Assembly: GCA_964613745.1 (NCBI GenBank)
Contig: CAZTJA010000020.1
Location: 1 to 35,091, forward strand
DNA length: 35,091 nucleotides
Source: CAZTJA01 sp964613745
Lineage (GTDB): Bacteria; Desulfobacterota; Desulfomonilia; Desulfomonilales; Desulfomonilaceae
Reading direction: 5' to 3'
Position numbers and translations under genes: made by a program
Notes under the pieces: generated by a model
What the model was told of the DNA's origin: nothing
Database searches by the model: none
What the model saw: only the letters and a program-made list of their open reading frames with translations
In this document: piece after piece, positions 8,768 to 17,628 of the stretch
How the letters are laid out: every line of letters begins with the position of its first letter
Numbering within the stretch: the stretch's first letter is position 1

Positions 8768-10075
8768 TCACTCTTGATTCATAGCAGTCTCAGGTACGGT
8801 TTTGGGGGGATTATCCTGCTTATATTGCCGGACGCTTATTTCCGACTTTAGCCAGTCAAGAGCTTTCCTTAATACCGGATCATTGTTGGGGTCAGCTTTT
8901 TTGTTCAAGAGACGACTCTTCTGCTGCTTTTTCTTGTCTCCCTTGGTCTCCTCTTCCAACTCATCATCCTGCTGCTTCTGAACTTCAGCCTTCATGTCAA
9001 TATCGGGCAGGATTCCCGTTTTTTGTATATGTCGACCTTTGGGTGTGTAATAGTAGGCGGTAGTGAGTCTCAGTCCCGAACCGTTTTCGAGGGGGATTAT
9101 TGTTTGGACCGAGGCTTTACCGAAGCTTTTGGTTCCGAAAATGACGGCACGTTCATGATCCTGCAATGCTCCCGCTACGATCTCCGAAGCGCTCGCACTA
9201 CCTTCATTAATCAGAACCGCAATTTTGAACTTGTAATGTTTGGAACCTTTCGTGGCCCTGAATTCCATCCTTTGATCTTTGACCCGTCCATCCGTATAGA
9301 CGATCAGGCCCTTATCCACAAATAGATTGGAAACCTTGACCGCTTGGTCCAGGAGACCGCCCGGATTATTACGCAGATCGAGGACCAAACCTTTGATCTT
9401 ATCGTCCTCGCCGAATTCTTTTATGGCATTAATTAAGTCCGTATCAGTGCTCTCTTGAAAATTGACGATTCGAATATAGTCGTACCCCGGCTCAATTTCT
9501 TCTTTTTTCACGGATTTCACATGGATGATATCACGTGTGATGGTGAAATCCTTGGCCTTGCGGAACCCCTCCCGCATGATGCTGACGTTAACCTTCGAAC
9601 CTTTTGCTCCCCTCATCATCTTTACGGCCTTAAGGAGAGTTATATTCTTGGTGCTTTCGCCGTTGATTTTGATAATCTTGTCCCCGGGTTTCAGTCCTGC
9701 TTTGTACGCCGGAGTGTCTTCAATCGGTGAAACGATGGTCAGAACACCGTTTTCCAGTGTTATTTCTATCCCTAAACCGCCAAACTCGCCTTTGGTTTCA
9801 ACCTGTAATTCTTTAAATAATTCTTCGGTAAGGAAAGACGAATGAGGGTCCAGGGACTGAAGCATCCCATTAATCGCTCCTTGGACAAGCTCTTTATCCG
9901 TGACGTCCTTCACATAATTCTTCTGGACAATTCCCATGATCTGCCGAAATAATCGGAGTTCTTTATAATCTGGGGATTTGCTCGGCGGGTCCGCGCTGAA
10001 TGCGCAATTGGTCCAGACCATGGAAAACGCCGCAAAAAAGCAGACGGCGGAGCACACTAACTTGTTAAACTTCAT
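8768..10075 (-). CDS. ctpA: C-terminal processing peptidase, S41 family (CtpA/Prc-like)
   Basis: A periplasmic serine protease that cleaves protein C-termini, often acting on murein hydrolases or misfolded exported proteins. The 435-residue protein has a signal peptide (about residues 1-27), an N-terminal helical cap, a PDZ domain at about 95-180 (GGLGIEI, GLKPGDKIIKINGE) and the S41 core. By spacing, the catalytic residues are Ser295 within GSASASEI, Lys320 in SFGKASVQ and Gln324. The C-terminus has a lysine/glutamate-rich stretch (DELEEETKGDKKKQQK). The start ATG is preceded by GGGGAGG. It is divergent from the PH-like gene. In this window it could act on the M23-like protein or on PBP1A partners, but that is inference. 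Confidence 0.94.
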   Translation of the reverse strand: MKFNKLVCSAVCFFAAFSMVWTNCAFSADPPSKSPDYKELRLFRQIMGIVQKNYVKDVTDKELVQGAINGMLQSLDPHSSFLTEELFKELQVETKGEFGGLGIEITLENGVLTIVSPIEDTPAYKAGLKPGDKIIKINGESTKNITLLKAVKMMRGAKGSKVNVSIMREGFRKAKDFTITRDIIHVKSVKKEEIEPGYDYIRIVNFQESTDTDLINAIKEFGEDDKIKGLVLDLRNNPGGLLDQAVKVSNLFVDKGLIVYTDGRVKDQRMEFRATKGSKHYKFKIAVLINEGSASASEIVAGALQDHERAVIFGTKSFGKASVQTIIPLENGSGLRLTTAYYYTPKGRHIQKTGILPDIDMKAEVQKQQDDELEEETKGDKKKQQKSRLLNKKADPNNDPVLRKALDWLKSEISVRQYKQDNPPKTVPETAMNQE

Positions 10076-10193
10076 TTAGGTTCCTCCCCTTTGGGGATTT
10101 CAGAGGTTGCCAAAAAAGCCTCCATTCTATAAAGGTTTAGATACTAACATATGCTGTTACAGCTCACAAGTGCTGCTTACGGAAAGGATCCAA

Positions 10194-10709
10194 ATGCCGC
10201 AAAAGAATTATAGAGTTTCGGCGTCAATGATTCCACCGGTTTTGATCGCAATGGTCTCAGGGGCCATACTAATTGTCATGGAAGGCCTAACCCCACGAGG
10301 TTTGCTGATGATAGCACTGCTCGCTCCGTTTTTTTATTTAGGGGCGGAAATACTGGCAAGGAAAATAACCTTGGAATCCGAAGGGTTGACCATTTCTAAA
10401 CTGCTTAGATCTCAGCAAGTGACATGGTCTGAAATCCAATCCGTCGACGCAGTGAGGTCCGGAAACAAATTCTTTTTGATTCTACAGAACAAAAATGGCA
10501 AACCGGTCATCATCACCAATACAATCGGGCCCTTCAAGGACCTGGTTGACAGCATAATTGAAAATGTTTCTCCGAACAAGATCTCTGATCAGGTGATACA
10601 ACTTCTGTCCGCTCCCCCGACAAAATGGGGTCCCATGATTCAAGCTTGGATTGTCGCAATCATATTACTCGGAATTATTATCGGCAAGTTTTTGGGATAC
10701 GACCACTAA
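10194..10709 (+). CDS. Small membrane protein with PH-like (DUF304-type) domain
   Basis: A 171-residue protein with two hydrophobic N-terminal segments (about residues 12-32 and 36-53), a central beta-rich region (about 55-140, ITLESEGLTISKLLRS, VTWSEIQSVDAV, KFFLILQNKNGKPV) resembling bacterial PH/DUF304 domains, and a C-terminal helix (about 149-167). The ATG at 10194 is chosen over the one at 10107 because AAGGA stands 6 bases upstream. Function unknown; bacterial PH domains of this layout sit at the cytoplasmic face of the membrane. It is divergent from ctpA. Confidence 0.68.
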   Translation: MPQKNYRVSASMIPPVLIAMVSGAILIVMEGLTPRGLLMIALLAPFFYLGAEILARKITLESEGLTISKLLRSQQVTWSEIQSVDAVRSGNKFFLILQNKNGKPVIITNTIGPFKDLVDSIIENVSPNKISDQVIQLLSAPPTKWGPMIQAWIVAIILLGIIIGKFLGYDH

Positions 10710-10727
10710 CACTGGGTGTTCATCGGC

Positions 10728-10757
10728 TTGACAGAGAGACCCTCGGCAGGATATTGT
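10728..10757 (+). promoter_or_regulatory. Candidate sigma-70-type promoter for the MBL-fold gene
   Basis: A consensus -35 hexamer TTGACA (10728-10733) is followed by an 18-base spacer and TATTGT (10752-10757, four of six consensus bases). It sits in the gap before the metallo-hydrolase gene. Pattern match only. Confidence 0.4.
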
Positions 10758-10831
10758 CCGGCCCGATTTGATTTTTTATCTGGGTTGCTCTTTACCTCAC
10801 GGTCCGAGACCGAGAGTTCAGTCGGGTATGC

Positions 10832-11605
10832 ATGAAGCTCATTCCTTTGGCCAGCGGAAGCTCAGGAAATTCATATTTCGTACAGGCAAACGGCACATCC
10901 ATTCTTGTCGATGCCGGTCTTTCGGCCAAGCAGCTCATAGAAAGGATGGAAAAATCCGGCAGCGATCCTCATGAACTAAAGGGAATTCTCGTTTCACACG
11001 GGCACTCAGACCATGTAAAGGGAGCCGGTGTGCTCTCGCGAAAACTGCGCATTCCCATTCTTATAAATCGAGCCACATGGAAAGTCATAGAAAACTCGGC
11101 CGGTAAAGTGCATGATCTGATCTTTTTTAAAACGGGGCAGGTTTTTGAATTCGGCGGGTTGAAGATTCGTCCTTTTTCAGTGCCTCACGACTGTGCCGAT
11201 CCTGTTGCATTTAAGATCATGTATGGCACGGAAAAAGTCGGTATAGTCACGGATCTGGGTATGGTAACTAATCTAACAATTAACCTTCTTACGGACTTGC
11301 AGGTAATCGTTTTGGAAAGTAATCATGACCCCAAGATGTTAATGGCTGGACCATATCCTTGGGAATTGAAGCAGCGTGTTAAAAGCCGGTTTGGTCATCT
11401 TTCGAATGATGATAGTGCTTCGTTACTCCGAAGAGTACTTACCGATGAACTTCAAGCCGTTATATTGGCTCATATGTCAAAGACCAACAACACTTCGGAT
11501 CTTGCCCTGGCCGGAGCCGAAAAGGCTCTTTCAGAATTTCTCGCAAGAGGCGGAGTCTTGGGGTGCGCTGAACAGAACGAAATCGGACCCGTTTGCGAAT
11601 GGTGA
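10832..11605 (+). CDS. yycJ: MBL-fold metallo-hydrolase, YycJ/WalJ family
   Basis: A metallo-beta-lactamase-fold hydrolase of the YycJ (WalJ/VicX) type, a family with reported nuclease activity in other bacteria. It opens with the family signature LASGSSGNSYFV and carries the dimetal motif SHGHSDHVKG, with further metal-ligand candidates in VPHDCADP, IVTDLG and ILAHMS. The length of 257 residues is typical. Unlike Firmicutes there is no WalRK two-component system beside it. The SD before ATG 10832 is weak. A candidate promoter lies about 75 bases upstream, so it is probably transcribed on its own. Confidence 0.9.
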   Translation: MKLIPLASGSSGNSYFVQANGTSILVDAGLSAKQLIERMEKSGSDPHELKGILVSHGHSDHVKGAGVLSRKLRIPILINRATWKVIENSAGKVHDLIFFKTGQVFEFGGLKIRPFSVPHDCADPVAFKIMYGTEKVGIVTDLGMVTNLTINLLTDLQVIVLESNHDPKMLMAGPYPWELKQRVKSRFGHLSNDDSASLLRRVLTDELQAVILAHMSKTNNTSDLALAGAEKALSEFLARGGVLGCAEQNEIGPVCEW

Positions 11606-11736
11606 AATGAGCCGAAGCGTCGGAAGAATTGTCCTCGCCCGCTAAGGTCTATTCCAACAATTCAAAAATTCAATTGCTTTTGACCCTGAACTATCTTTAC
11701 ATCAAAAAATCTGCGTAATTTAAGATTGGAGGTATG

Positions 11737-12489
11737 ATGAGCTTTACTACAATACACACTGAAAACCATGTAGCGGTGCTTACTTACGAACGTGGGAAAG
11801 TGAATGCGATCAATGAGGCTGCAGCTGAAGAATTGCTGTCGAGACTAGACGAATTACGCTCAGATGCGAATGTGAAAGCATTGATCATTACGGGCAAAGA
11901 CAAATTCTTCTCATTTGGGTTGGATATCCCGGAATTCTTAAATTATTCCAAAGATGACTTTGTCCGTTTTGTGACGAAATTTGCAGATCTCTATACAAAA
12001 CTTTTTCTTTTTCCGAAGCCGGTGATTGCAGCTCTCAACGGACACACCGTAGCAGGAGGCTGCATGCTGGCCACCGCTTGTGATTATCGAATTATGGCGA
12101 ACGGAAAGGGTAAAATAAGTCTCAATGAAATCAACTTCGGGTCGTCACTTTTCCCTGGAAGCGCCTTCATGTTGAAGTATTGTGTCGGTGATCGCTTGTC
12201 CGAAACGGTGGCTTTCACGGGTGCAATGTTTTCGCCCGAAGAGGCTAAGAGCATCGGTCTTATAGATGAAATCGTTATGCCCGAAGAAATTTCGACAAGG
12301 TCTATGGTTGTAGCCCTCGATTACGCATCTCGTTACGGAAAAGCCTTCGAAAGTATCAAGAATTTATTGAGAACGGATACGGCAAAAAAAATGAGAGAAA
12401 AAGACGAAGAATTACGGGACGAGATGGTTGATATTTGGTATTCGAAAGAAACGTGGATGAGACTGCAAAACATTCGTATTCATGCTTAA
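11737..12489 (+). CDS. Enoyl-CoA hydratase/isomerase family protein, isomerase-like active site
   Basis: A crotonase-fold protein of 250 residues. The oxyanion-hole segments are visible (FFSFGLDIPEF and NGHTVAGGCM). The catalytic glutamate of the second active-site segment is kept (SLNEINFG), but the first one, normally in GGGCELA of hydratases, is Met (AGGCMLATACDYRI). That pattern, with CDYRIMA and LNE, resembles mitochondrial delta3-delta2-enoyl-CoA isomerase (ECI1) more than hydratases, so isomerisation of unsaturated acyl-CoA is more likely than hydration (inference from family knowledge). Two ATGs occur at 11734 and 11737; the second is better spaced from GGAGG (11728-11732). It ends 9 bases before the terminator at 12498-12523. 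Confidence 0.87.
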   Translation: MSFTTIHTENHVAVLTYERGKVNAINEAAAEELLSRLDELRSDANVKALIITGKDKFFSFGLDIPEFLNYSKDDFVRFVTKFADLYTKLFLFPKPVIAALNGHTVAGGCMLATACDYRIMANGKGKISLNEINFGSSLFPGSAFMLKYCVGDRLSETVAFTGAMFSPEEAKSIGLIDEIVMPEEISTRSMVVALDYASRYGKAFESIKNLLRTDTAKKMREKDEELRDEMVDIWYSKETWMRLQNIRIHA

Positions 12490-12497
12490 TTAACAAA

Positions 12498-12523
12498 AAA
12501 GGCCGACTACTCTGTCGGCCTTT
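12498..12523. terminator. Rho-independent terminator between the enoyl-CoA gene and tRNA-Cys
   Basis: Stem AAAGGCCGAC / GTCGGCCTTT with a 6-base loop. On the minus strand it is followed by a run of six T, which suits termination of the tRNA transcript. The plus-strand T-run is shorter, but the hairpin probably serves both convergent transcripts. Confidence 0.8.
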
Positions 12524-12536
12524 AATATCTTCATTT

Positions 12537-12611
12537 TGGAGGCGGCTGGCGGATTTGAACCGCCGTATAACGGTTTTGCAGACCGTCGCCTTACCGCTTG
12601 GCTAAGCCGCC
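12537..12611 (-). tRNA. tRNA-Cys (anticodon GCA)
   Basis: Read on the minus strand, the cloverleaf is complete. The acceptor arms GGCGGCT and AGCCGCC pair, the D arm contains AGCCAAGCGGTAAGGC, the anticodon stem ACGGT/ACCGT encloses the loop CTGCAAA with anticodon GCA, and the T arm contains GGCGGTTCAAATCCGCC. The discriminator base is T, as expected for tRNA-Cys, and the CCA end is encoded (TGG at 12537-12539 on the plus strand). Confidence 0.97.
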
Positions 12612-12766
12612 TTGCATGAATCGCAATTGTAATTTAAATTTAGCTCTGATGTCAAGGTTATCTGAATAGGCCTCACATCAACAGGAACTACCCTCCATTG
12701 TCATGGGTAACGCATTAATGATCTGGATCTACTAACTTATTCACTATTCTGAAATATCGGACAGAC

Positions 12767-13675
12767 ATGAATCACTCCCCAAAATTAGGTCTGGTACTCT
12801 CTGCCGGCGGAGCTAGAGGAGCATTTCAATTTGGAGCATGGCAAGCTTTGGCCCAAAACGGCATCCAATTCAGCCATATTGCAGGAAGTTCAATCGGTGC
12901 TCTTAATGGGGCCCTTGCGTGTCAGGGGGACGTTAAAGCCGGAAATGAGCTATGGATGGAGCTGACCAGGACGGAGTTACTGGACATAGACTATGGAAAG
13001 TTAGGGCGTTTGGGACTCGTTACCGCCATGGATATTGCTCTTTTTTTAGCTCCAATTCCGAATCTCCGCACTTTGAAAGTGGTGAAATATGTGTCGGCCC
13101 TCGCCAAAATGATTTCAACGTCGGGGTCATTAGGAATGCTGAAGGCAAGCGGCATCTATAGTTTGGAGGAATTGAGACCGCTGTTGGAAAAATTCATAGA
13201 CATGGATTACGTCATCCGATCCGACAAATCACTGTATGTAACCGCATGCGGTGAACCTGATCTTCAGAACCTTTTTGGAGCGCCTCATTGCTTCAGGCTG
13301 CAGGACTACACTGCTGATCAAGCTTGGAAGTCGGTAATTGCGTCAATGGCCATTCCGTTCATTTTCTCATCAGTAGAGGTGAATGGAGTCGCCTGTAGTG
13401 ATGGCGGGCTTGCCAATTGGCTCCCTATAGATCCGCTTTATGAAAGTGATGTACGTAAGTTGGTAATCATAAGCACACGTAACACTACGGAGCTAAGCAA
13501 ACAAGATTACACGGGCACTTCAACCCTCGTGATCAAACCCCCTGTATCACTTGGACGGTTTCCATTCGCAACGCTCAACTTCGATGAAACAACAGTACTT
13601 GAATGGATTAAGCTTGGATTCATGGAGGGAACAAGAGCACTTTATGAACACGGACATTTTTTTCGAGAACTGTGA
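12767..13675 (+). CDS. Patatin-like phospholipase family protein (RssA-like)
   Basis: A patatin-fold serine lipid acyl hydrolase of 302 residues. The anion-binding motif is GGARGAF near the N-terminus, the nucleophile elbow is GSSIG with Ser42, and the catalytic Asp is Asp212 in SDGG, so the Ser-Asp dyad is complete. No signal peptide or clear membrane segment is seen, so it is expected in the cytoplasm. The SD is weak (CGGACAGAC). Substrate unknown; proteins of this type act on phospholipids or acyl esters. It is separated from PBP1A by about 200 bases holding a candidate promoter, so it is probably a single-gene unit. Confidence 0.9.
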   Translation: MNHSPKLGLVLSAGGARGAFQFGAWQALAQNGIQFSHIAGSSIGALNGALACQGDVKAGNELWMELTRTELLDIDYGKLGRLGLVTAMDIALFLAPIPNLRTLKVVKYVSALAKMISTSGSLGMLKASGIYSLEELRPLLEKFIDMDYVIRSDKSLYVTACGEPDLQNLFGAPHCFRLQDYTADQAWKSVIASMAIPFIFSSVEVNGVACSDGGLANWLPIDPLYESDVRKLVIISTRNTTELSKQDYTGTSTLVIKPPVSLGRFPFATLNFDETTVLEWIKLGFMEGTRALYEHGHFFREL

Positions 13676-13774
13676 CGATACTCCGGATTCTTCACGGTTC
13701 AGGTGAGAACATTTTCGATTCATGAGTGACGAATTAACAAAGATCTACAAAGATGCCGCAGACCTTTTCGTGAA

Positions 13775-13803
13775 TTGACTTTAAATTTAATTCAAATTCT
13801 ATT
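13775..13803 (+). promoter_or_regulatory. Candidate promoter upstream of PBP1A
   Basis: TTGACT (13775-13780), a 17-base AT-rich spacer, then TCTATT (13798-13803, four of six -10 bases). It lies about 80 bases before the PBP1A start. Pattern match only. Confidence 0.4.
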
Positions 13804-13845
13804 GAAATTACCGATTTATTTATTTATAAGATCAGCCGAAGGCGG

Positions 13846-13860
13846 CTACGCTCCGCGTAG
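13846..13860 (+). promoter_or_regulatory. Small hairpin in the PBP1A leader
   Basis: CTACGC-TCC-GCGTAG forms a perfect 6-bp stem with a 3-base loop, 24 bases ahead of the GTG start and just before the SD. There is no T-run after it, so it is not a terminator. It could affect translation initiation or mRNA stability (inference). Confidence 0.35.
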
Positions 13861-13884
13861 ACGGTTCGTCCGAGAGGAGTTAAT

Positions 13885-16530
13885 GTGAGTTCCGGCTCAT
13901 CAAAAGATCTATTTCCAAAGGATCCTTTCAAAGAGTATGGATGGGATCCGGTAACAAAAAAGAAGGGATCTTTCTTTGCAGGCATCGCCCGCTTCGTACT
14001 GCTCATTCTTTTGGCTTGCGGTTCCATGGGGGCCGGTATAGCGGCCCAGGGATATATTTATTTTACCAATAGTCTACCCAGCATAGAAAAACTCAAGAAA
14101 TATTCGCCTCCCACAGTGACACAATTCTATGCATCAAATGATGAACTGGTCGGTGAGTTCGCTTACCAGCGTCGATTCGTCATTCCGTTCGAGCAAATAC
14201 CAAAACATCTCCAAGATGCATTTATTGCTGCAGAGGACAAGAATTATTGGCGCCATTCAGGTGTGGACAAAGAGGCAATCCTTCGCGCAATTAAGAAAAA
14301 TCTCGTTTCAGGTGCACTCCGGGAAGGAGCCAGTACCATAACCCAGCAGGTGGCGAAAACTTTTCTACTTACGCCTGAGAGAAAGTTTACCAGAAAGATC
14401 AAAGAGGCAATTCTTTCAACTCGTATAGAGAGATCATTATCCAAGGAGCAGATTCTCTATTTGTACCTTAACCAGATCTACCTTGGGAGTTCCGCATATG
14501 GAGTTGAGGCTGCCGCACAGGTTTACTTCGATAAGACCGTCAAAGATCTCACCATAGCTGAATGCGCAATGTTGGCTGGGTTGGCCAAAGCGCCGTCGAT
14601 GTACTCACCCAAGAAAAATATCAAGAGATCATTGGAGCGGCGTGGATACGTTCTAAAACGTATGCTTGAAGACACTGTAATCACTGAAGCCGAATATGAC
14701 GCGGCAAATCAGGAGCAGCCTGTCCTCAGCGCGAAACAGAATCCTACTTTGAAAGCGGCTCCCGATTTTGTGGAACACGTCAGACGCTATATCGAGAGAA
14801 AATATGGGGCAGATGCGCTTTATAAAGAGGGACTACAGGTTTTTACTACGCTGGATCTTGCTCTAACTAAAACAGCTTACGATTCGATTGATGCGGGTCT
14901 GCGGGAATTGGACAAGAGGCAAGGATATCGAGGTCCCATAAAAACATTGTCCGCTAAAGGCATAATGGATTTCCTCGAAGAAAAAAATCGCACTATGGAA
15001 GCGCCTCTAAAATTCGGAGAAGTTACGGAAGGTGTGGTCACCCATATAGATCAAGAGAATGTCTATGTACGAATGGGCTCGTACGTAAGCGACTCGGTTC
15101 GCAAGGACTATGTTGGACAAATTAAAATAGATCCGAACGCCGCATGGTGGGTTAGACAACCGTTCATACGTCCTGAACTGCGAACCCGAAATTTTGCTCC
15201 GGGAGAAGTTCCGTTCCAGGTAGGCGATTTGATAATGGTCCGCGTTCTAGATCCTAATTTGAAAAGAAGGGAACTCTACACCAAGAAATTCGGCAAGGCT
15301 GATCCGGATTTCAAGAACTACAAAGAATACACGGAAGATATGATGCCGTATTTTCTGCTCGAACCTGAGCAGGAACCCATCGTTCAATCGGCTCTCATGA
15401 TGCGTGAAAATCGCACCGGTTTTGTTCGGGTAATAATTGGTGGGAATACGAATGTCGAATCCAAATATAACAGAGCCGTACAATCCCGAAGACAGGCCGG
15501 GTCCTCCTTCAAGCCCGTCATCTATGCAGCTGCCCTGAACAAGGGATTCACTTGTTCCGATATGATTCTGGACTCCCCCTTAGCCCTCAGTATACCGGGA
15601 ACCGGAGAAGTGTGGCGTCCGAAAAACTATCGAGGCGGATTCGCCGGTCCGGTCACATTCCGAGATGCACTGGTAAAATCCCGAAATATTCCTACTATTA
15701 AGATTCTCCAGCAGGTCGGTATAGAGCATGTGAAGGCTTATGCCAGGAAATTGGGATACACTTCACCGATGGTGGAAAATCTTACGCTCGCCCTCGGGTC
15801 AACAGGGGTGTCACTTGACGAACAGTTGATGGCTTACTCCGTTTTTCCGAATCGAGGCTATGCGGTACCCAATATCTATGTGAGGAAGATCGTAGATCGA
15901 AACGGAAGAGTCTTAGAAGAACACGACGCCCCTGTTTTGCTTGATGACCCAGTGCAGTCAAATCAGCCTCAATTCAAGACGATAAGTCTCGAATCCCCAA
16001 AACCGGTCAAGGAAGCGGATTTCGACCAAGGACCTATTACGGCGCGCAGGCAGATCGATGAAGCAACTTCTTATATTATGTGCACGATGCTGCAGGGAGT
16101 TATTCAGGAAGGCACCGCAACGAATCTGAAAAAAATAGTCGGTCGACCTGATGTCGCGGGAAAAACCGGGACTACCAATGATACGATAGACGCTTGGTTC
16201 ATGGGTTTTTCTCCTGATTACGCCTGCGGTGTTTGGGTCGGGTTCGATGATGAAGTGACCATCGGTGACGGCGAGACCGGCGGAAAAGCCGCTGCTCCTA
16301 TTTGGGGTTACTTCATGAGAGAAGTGCTTAAATCTAAACCGGTGAAAGACTTTTCGGTTCCGCAGACTGTTGAGTTTCGAAAAATTGATCCGCGAACCGG
16401 TCTAGTCACAGCTTCCGGCGAGGGCTACAAAGAAGTTTTTAAAACAGGAAGCGGTCCGGTGGAAAATCAGCCAAAACTGATGAAAGGCTCCAGGTGGGAT
16501 TATTCCGGGTCGGATCTAGATCAATTTTAA
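13885..16530 (+). CDS. mrcA: Bifunctional penicillin-binding protein 1A (class A PBP)
   Basis: Polymerises and crosslinks peptidoglycan at the inner membrane. The 881-residue protein has a short cytoplasmic tail, a membrane anchor (about residues 32-57), a GT51 glycosyltransferase domain (about 75-250; Glu117 in AAEDKNYWRH, then GASTITQQVAKTFLL and LNQIYLGSSAYGVEAAA), an OB-like insert (about 370-480) and a transpeptidase domain. The transpeptidase motifs are all present: SSFK (Ser540, Lys543), SRN in KSRNIPT, and KTGT at Lys760. The start is GTG with GAGAGGAG 5 bases upstream. Length and the OB-like insert fit Gram-negative PBP1A. Both active sites look intact. Confidence 0.96.
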   Translation: MSSGSSKDLFPKDPFKEYGWDPVTKKKGSFFAGIARFVLLILLACGSMGAGIAAQGYIYFTNSLPSIEKLKKYSPPTVTQFYASNDELVGEFAYQRRFVIPFEQIPKHLQDAFIAAEDKNYWRHSGVDKEAILRAIKKNLVSGALREGASTITQQVAKTFLLTPERKFTRKIKEAILSTRIERSLSKEQILYLYLNQIYLGSSAYGVEAAAQVYFDKTVKDLTIAECAMLAGLAKAPSMYSPKKNIKRSLERRGYVLKRMLEDTVITEAEYDAANQEQPVLSAKQNPTLKAAPDFVEHVRRYIERKYGADALYKEGLQVFTTLDLALTKTAYDSIDAGLRELDKRQGYRGPIKTLSAKGIMDFLEEKNRTMEAPLKFGEVTEGVVTHIDQENVYVRMGSYVSDSVRKDYVGQIKIDPNAAWWVRQPFIRPELRTRNFAPGEVPFQVGDLIMVRVLDPNLKRRELYTKKFGKADPDFKNYKEYTEDMMPYFLLEPEQEPIVQSALMMRENRTGFVRVIIGGNTNVESKYNRAVQSRRQAGSSFKPVIYAAALNKGFTCSDMILDSPLALSIPGTGEVWRPKNYRGGFAGPVTFRDALVKSRNIPTIKILQQVGIEHVKAYARKLGYTSPMVENLTLALGSTGVSLDEQLMAYSVFPNRGYAVPNIYVRKIVDRNGRVLEEHDAPVLLDDPVQSNQPQFKTISLESPKPVKEADFDQGPITARRQIDEATSYIMCTMLQGVIQEGTATNLKKIVGRPDVAGKTGTTNDTIDAWFMGFSPDYACGVWVGFDDEVTIGDGETGGKAAAPIWGYFMREVLKSKPVKDFSVPQTVEFRKIDPRTGLVTASGEGYKEVFKTGSGPVENQPKLMKGSRWDYSGSDLDQF

Positions 16531-16571
16531 AACCGAGATGCCGCCATCCGCTTGGCGTGCAAAACATGCCG

Positions 16572-17537
16572 TTATAAATTCGCTCTGTACCAATCGATGC
16601 TCTGTTCCAGTCCGTTTTGAAGCTCCGTTTTTGCCTTGAAACCCAAATGAGCTTCCGTTTTCGCAGTTTCAGCCCACGAGTGCATCACGTCGCCGGCTCT
16701 AACCGCTTCATGAACCGGCTTTGTTTCACTGCCTAGTAAACTCCTGAGCACGTTCAATAATACCAAAAGGGAAGTTCGCTCGCCGCGCGCAATGTTATAA
16801 CAATCACCGGTTGCGGATTCCGGTGCTTTCAAAGCACATACATTGGCCAGCACAACGTCCTTGACAAATGTGAAATCCCGACTTTGTTCTCCTGTGCCGT
16901 ATATCGTCGGGGAGGTATTAGAAAGAAGCGCCGTTACAAAACGAGGTATTACCGCAGCATATTCCGAGTCTGGATCTTGTCGTGGTCCATAGACATTGAA
17001 ATATCTAAGACCTATCGTCTGAAGTCCATACAGGGACTTGAAGAGATTCCCATATTCCTCGTTATTTTTCTTCGTCAAAGCATAGGGAGATAGCGGCTTA
17101 CCTTCTTCCCCCTCTTTTTTGGGTAGCTTGCTGCTATCGCCGTAAACAGAAGAGGAAGAAGCATACACAACTCTGCCGATTCCGAATTTTTTTGCCGCTA
17201 GGAATATATTCAGCGTACCTCCCGCATTCACATCTTGAGTTGTCGCCGGATCTAAGACCGATCGTGGCACGCTTCCGAGTGCAGCCTGATGAAGAATAGC
17301 GTCCATAGTCTCGACTGCTGATTCAACTACCTTGAGTTCACGAATATCACCCTGTACAAATTCAAAATTGGCACGAGAATTCAGCTCTCCGCCGCATGCC
17401 GAGACTAAGTTTTCTCGCTTTCCTGTACTGAGATTATCTAAAGCCCGCACCATATAACCGGACTTCAACAATTCCTCTACAATGTGACTGCCGATGAAGC
17501 CGGCCGCTCCTGTCACCAGTATGCGTTGAAACGTCAT
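16572..17537 (-). CDS. NAD-dependent sugar epimerase, UDP-GlcNAc 4-epimerase (WbpP/Gne)-like
   Basis: An extended SDR enzyme of 321 residues. The Rossmann motif TGAAGFIG is at the N-terminus, the catalytic SSSVYG and YALTK (YxxxK) are present, and FNVYGPRQDPDSEYAAVIP matches the WbpP/TviC-type UDP-N-acetylhexosamine 4-epimerases more closely than GalE. It would supply UDP-GalNAc-type sugars for surface polysaccharide (inference). It converges with PBP1A, with about 40 bases between the stops, and lies upstream of no other sugar gene in this window. Exact substrate is uncertain between UDP-Glc and UDP-GlcNAc. Confidence 0.88.
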   Translation of the reverse strand: MTFQRILVTGAAGFIGSHIVEELLKSGYMVRALDNLSTGKRENLVSACGGELNSRANFEFVQGDIRELKVVESAVETMDAILHQAALGSVPRSVLDPATTQDVNAGGTLNIFLAAKKFGIGRVVYASSSSVYGDSSKLPKKEGEEGKPLSPYALTKKNNEEYGNLFKSLYGLQTIGLRYFNVYGPRQDPDSEYAAVIPRFVTALLSNTSPTIYGTGEQSRDFTFVKDVVLANVCALKAPESATGDCYNIARGERTSLLVLLNVLRSLLGSETKPVHEAVRAGDVMHSWAETAKTEAHLGFKAKTELQNGLEQSIDWYRANL

Positions 17538-17628
17538 TGGTCATCCTCCGGGAAAGCGAATGGCTCAAAGTTTTATCAGGTTCCTCTGGAAATTCCAACA
17601 AACCTTTGGTGACCAAAGTGTGAGAGTA

